Shown piece after piece: positions 60,174-64,000 of a stretch of 64,000 bases of DNA. The position numbers and the translations under genes were made by a program. The stretch is taken from positions 620,001-684,000 of the forward strand of contig BPQB01000005.1 of NCBI GenBank assembly GCA_019973155.2, in the 5' to 3' direction. Under the pieces are notes generated by a model that worked only from the letters and a program-made list of their open reading frames with translations, was not told the origin of the DNA and ran no database searches. Positions within the stretch are counted from its first letter, which is position 1; each line of letters opens with the position of its first letter. Source of the stretch: Phanerochaete sordida. Lineage: Eukaryota; Basidiomycota; Agaricomycetes; Polyporales; Phanerochaetaceae.

Positions 60174-61502
60174 TCAGTCCGCCTGCATGCGCGAGGGCGA
60201 GGACGAGTGCGAGGTGTGTGGGACAGCGTGCGATCGCCGGCCGCGTATTGGGCCTGGGTCGGATATCGCGTGGCCGAGCCGGCGCTGCGTGCGTTGGCGG
60301 CCGCGGGACATGTCGAGCTTCGTCGCGCGGAGCGAGTCCTCGATGTCCATGCTGTCGTCCTCCATCGACGCGGTCGTGGCGGACGACGACGGCGCCATGA
60401 TCTCGTCCTCATCGCTGTCGAAGTAGCTGTCGTCGTCGCTGTCGCTCGAGTCCTCGTCGTAGCATTCGTACGACGGAAAGCTCTCTGCAACGTCGCTCCG
60501 ACCTCGGCGCCACCGGCCGTACCAGCGTCCGAGACACACCTTGATGTCCATGCCCATGCCCAGGAACTCGACGTTCCGCGCGAGGCCTTCCCAGGCGACC
60601 GTGCCCTCATCGAGGGCCTCCTCGATGTAGGTGGTCGAGCCAAAGTACATGTAGTGGATGAGAAGACGAAGCGAGGACGGGTCCGGGACAGGGAGGTAGA
60701 CTGTCGGGCATGTGGGCGAGGAGGGCAGCAGACGAGGGAGCAGCGGGGCGATAGGGAGACCACGCGCAGCGGAGGGAGCAGATGCCTCGGGCACCGGGTC
60801 GGGTGGGATGGGGAGGTGGAAGAACGACCCGCGAGGCGTGGCCTGCGGAGACGAGGGTATAAGGTCGACCGGCGATGCCCCGCTGAAGAGGCCCCGGAGG
60901 AGCGTCGAGTGTGCCGAAAGGTAGTCAATGTGCAGCTGTGCGCAATGGAGTGTTAGGGCGCGTTACATAGACGCGATCAGAGTACGTACCTTCATGACCA
61001 TCCGTGGCGCAGGGCGGACGTTGGGCTCCGTGACGCGCCGATTGTGCGCAGGGTCCTGGGGGGAGCAGACACCCGAGAAGGGATCGGGCGTCGAGCCAGA
61101 CGAGCGCGGGGTCTGTCCTGCGCTGCGTAGAATTCCATCGAGCGGGACGACTGTGCGCAATGTCGAGATCAGGTTAGAGAGGGACTATTAAAGTTATATG
61201 AAAGGCTAGAACGTACTGATGGAACAGTCTGCAGTCTCTGGCTTGCTCCAGTAGTGGGGAGCGAGGTTGTGCAGCTGGTCGATGATGTACTCGACGGGGA
61301 CATTGGCGAGGGAGGGCGGGGGAAAGGGGCGGGGCACGAACGAGCGCATTGCACGGCGAGGCGCGGTGCAGCGGGAGTCCGGGCCAGGAGAGGGGCGCCC
61401 TGAGGGATGGGAGCTCGCCTCGGGTGCAGGGCCCTGTTCGGAGAGCCTTATAGCTTGGGCGTCGGATCCTAGGACACAATTGCCCTGACGCGCTTGGAAC
61501 AT
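60174..61502 (-). CDS. clp1: Clp1-like protein (clampless1 family of Agaricomycetes)
   Basis: In Coprinopsis, clp1 acts downstream of the A mating-type homeodomain proteins and is needed for clamp-cell formation; biochemical function is unknown. Exon 1 includes ANVPVEYIIDQLHNLAPHYW. Exon 2 gives VPLDGILRSAGQTPRSSGST and the third LHIDYLSAHSTLLRGLFSGA. The core signature is TVYLPVPDPSSLRLLIHYMY, FGSTTYIEEALDEGTV and WEGLARNVEFLGMGMDIKVC, then LGRWYGRW. The C-terminus is acidic (CYDEDSSDSDDD) and then basic (SRGRQRTQRRLG), a possible nuclear signal. Introns are GTACGT...CGCACAG types near 61000 and 61170. ATG 61502 is the first ATG downstream of a TATA box at 61732-61738. Confidence 0.87.
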
Positions 61503-63965
61503 GTGTGCGGGCTTTTGTTTTGTTTTCGACTGGCGAAACGCAGCGGCAGGGCGTGAGCGGCACTTGCGCGACCCCTGGGAATGGAAATGACGATCCAGCC
61601 GACGGGCAAGGTTAAAGGGCGGATGACAATTGAGAGACAAGAACGCGAGGCGGCGGGGCGAAGATGATCAGACGGGACGAGGGGCTTAAGTTATGGGGAG
61701 AGAGCGAGGGAGGGAGCGAGTTTGGAGTGCGATATATACGAGGTGAATTAACAGAGATGTACTGTTTGGAAGAGAGAGCGAGAGCGAGGTTTGTTGACGA
61801 CGGACGACAAGGAGACGGAGGAGAGCAGCCAGAAAGCAATCTGGCCTGAACAGGCGTCTCCCGCCCCAGCCAGCCATTTCAAATCCCGCGACACCTCTCC
61901 TTTTCGGGACGCCCTTATTGTTCTCTCGCTAGCACCGTTCGCGACCAACGCCCCGCCTCGTGCATAGTTCCGTTCGCATGGGCCGCGTATTCCATACTCG
62001 CCATGCTCCTCCGCCAACATATCTCCATCGCCCCCAGGTTATTTTGCCTCCGCCAGACGAATATTCTGCGCCACCGTGTCTCACACCCTCCCCCGCCGCA
62101 TCTCCTCGGCGAACGCACATCCACAAAAAGCGACATCGCCCGCGCGCACCCGCCCGGCGCGCCGGCAGGACCCACAAGGGCCAACAAGCGTGCCAGGGAC
62201 GGTGCGCGAACCTACCGCGTCATGCGCGGGATCCCTCAAGGTAGAGTTGAGCCGCAGACAGCACAAAAAAGAACACACGCCTCCTGCCTTCCCAAGCACC
62301 GACGAGCCTGCGTGCACACGAGCCGACCACAGCCCCAGCGGTCCTAGTATGGAGCACGCGCGATCGCCTCGCCCTCGCGCAGCGGCGGCGGAGCGCGATC
62401 GCGTCGGGCGACTCCCCTCGGTCGGGCGCGACCTCCTCAAACGGTGCAGCAGCGTCCGCCGCGCGTCCCCCTCGCATGCTGCGACCACCGCTGTCCTCCC
62501 GAGATATGTCAGCGAGCCGCGATGCATCACACCGAGGCTACCGGGCCCTCACCCGCAGCCGTGGCCGCGTTCTGTGCGCCCAGAAAGGGCAGCACGCCGG
62601 ACGTGCTGCAGCCTGCGCGCTGTGCGTCACCCACAGACAGCCCGCGTTATTCCCACCATTGTCACCGCGCGGCGCGCCGGGTGGAGAGCTGTAGTTATTT
62701 TCGCGGAAATCGGTGCACTCGCGTGGCCATCGTCTCATGTAGACCAGCGCGCGATGACGGTCGCCCTGGCCGCGTCCGCGAGTGACGCGCTTGGGGCGCC
62801 GTAGCCGCGAGGCGGTGTTCCAAGCACCCGGGCTGCGCCTCCTCGACTTGTAGAAGAATAGTCGGCGGAATGGCTCCGAGCAGCTCGGCAAGGATCGTGT
62901 GCGGGTATGCCAGCATTTATTATCGGTGATCCCAAGCATGAGACAGAACCCGGGAAATGGAGACTGGAAGCCTGTCGGTCGAGCCAAAGTAAATTAGCTG
63001 TTTAATGGAACATAACCGATGGCGTAGGTCCACAATGCACGACCTTCAAGGTTCCTCATTGGGATGACTGTGGCGGCCAAGGCACTGCCATGATCTCCTC
63101 TACCATGGAACAATTGGAATCGCGGATCGTCTAATGTAACGGTAGGTGCTTGAAGAATGAACCTGAATGTCAGAAAACTGCCCGGGACACATGTTTTCTG
63201 CGGTCTCTGACTTCTGTACGATGCACATGGCCACATCCGGATCCTGATGAAAAGCCGGTTTTCAGCCAAGCTCGAGAGAACAATGCGCGGCAGTGTGATA
63301 TAGATCGCTGACCTGTTGTGACGGATTGTGTGGTGAAAGATAACCACATCAGCTACTTGTGGTCGACAGATGGAGATGGGAGCAGGATCAGCGAGGACTC
63401 AAAGAGACGGTGTCTCAGCGTGGTCTCCCGGGACATTCTGCAACATATGGCCGACTATGTCTCTCTGTGCGTATGAGACAGACACCCAGAACGCGAGATG
63501 ACTTCCCTGACGATATCGATGAGCTCACGACACAAATGAAAATCAAACCGCCGTCCCAGCTCACCTCGTGGGGATGCCGGCGACCCCACGCAGCCGGCGC
63601 GTAGGTCCCAATGTACGCAAAAAATACCAGCGAAAATGCGCCGCATCCCAGGTCGGACGCTCCGGTGTGCCAGGCCTCGTGTGCGCCAAACAGGGCCGCA
63701 GGCTCCCAGGGAAGGCATCTGCGCACCAGGCCCGCACACCGTGCACGGCGCGCCAGGCATGAGGCGCGTCCAATTGTCCTCGCGCGCGGTGAGGATCAAC
63801 ACGCGTTGGTCGTGGTCGGAGGGCAAGCGGGGCGGGCGCCAGCCGCGGCTCCAGCGCGCGGGCGCCTGGCGCGCCTGGCCCGCGCAGGCGCGGCGCGTCC
63901 CCTGCCTCCGACGCTCACGCTCTCGCGGAGGCGTGCATGACGACCTGACCCCGCGCGCGCACAGC
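61503..63965. other. 2.4-kb gene-poor region at the right end
   Basis: Begins with the clp1 promoter. Between 61950 and 62800 several frames are open on both strands with no similarity I recognise. Between 62990 and 63370 the composition drops to about half GC and a minus-strand frame (62994-63347, 117 codons) is open, including DDPRFQLFHGRGDHG, but I cannot place it in a family or join it to other exons. No terminal repeats or transposase motifs seen. Confidence 0.4.
61732..61738 (-). promoter_or_regulatory. TATA box of the clp1-like gene
   Basis: TATATAT on the minus strand, 230 bp upstream of the start codon, followed by a strongly CT-rich stretch where transcription would start. No ATG intervenes before 61502. 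Confidence 0.5.
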
Positions 63966-64000
63966 GATGGCGACGCCCGCGAGCAGCACCCCCGACACGA
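63966..64000 (+). CDS. possible start of a gene cut by the right edge
   Basis: An ATG in CAGCGATGG context opens MATPASSTPDT and runs out of the window. With 11 codons visible, no family can be named, and it may be chance. Confidence 0.25.

Overview
This window looks like nuclear DNA from a filamentous basidiomycete, most likely a mushroom-forming Agaricomycete. The evidence is GC-rich coding sequence, many short introns (about 50-60 bp, mostly GT-AG with CTRAY-like branch sites), tight gene packing on both strands, and a clp1 homologue of the mating-type-regulated clamp-cell pathway. There are no bacterial operons, CRISPR arrays, rRNA genes or intact transposons. Nearly every gene is a conserved single-copy eukaryotic gene. 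Gene models below were assembled by hand, joining exons across splice sites. Those counted to the base (POT1, COA1, HSF, GNAT, the AGC-like kinase) give CDS lengths divisible by three.

Layout. 0.6-4.8 kb (-): POT1-type telomere protein with a long N-terminal extension. 5.8-6.7 kb (-): mitochondrial COA1. 7.1-10.0 kb (+): COG6 of the Golgi tethering complex. 10.3-12.6 kb (+): heat-shock transcription factor. 13.0-16.5 kb (-): arrestin-like adaptor with a repetitive C-tail. 18.4-23.4 kb (-): DNMT1-type maintenance DNA methyltransferase, divergent from MCM7 (23.5-26.3 kb, +). 26.4-29.2 kb (-): KEX2 protease. 29.5-32.8 kb (-): ATG9, divergent from TAP42 (33.1-34.6 kb, +). 34.8-35.7 kb (-): Rab6/YPT6 GTPase, divergent from a methylenetetrahydrofolate reductase (36.0-38.3 kb, +). 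38.9-40.6 kb (-): PAC1/LIS1. 40.9-42.4 kb (-): ARC40/ARPC1. 42.9-44.0 kb (+): GNAT-family protein. 44.6-51.2 kb (+): kinesin-4-like motor. 52.6-54.0 kb (+): short-chain dehydrogenase with a presequence. 54.6-58.6 kb (+): AGC-like kinase with a very long tail. 60.2-61.5 kb (-): Clp1-like protein. The last 2.4 kb has no convincing gene until a possible start codon near the right edge.

Functional themes. Genome maintenance and S phase are represented by POT1, DNMT1 and MCM7. Secretory and Golgi traffic is represented by COG6, KEX2, Rab6, ATG9 and the arrestin. Cytoskeletal transport is represented by PAC1, ARC40 and the kinesin. TOR-linked control is represented by TAP42 and ATG9. The most notable points are: the DNMT1/MCM7 shared 159-bp promoter with an ACGCGT box; the N-terminally extended multi-OB POT1; six charged helices in the arrestin tail; two non-canonical GC-AG introns; the histidine-periodic kinesin coiled coil; and the kinase with a tail of about 830 residues. 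I found no clearly undescribed multi-gene system.
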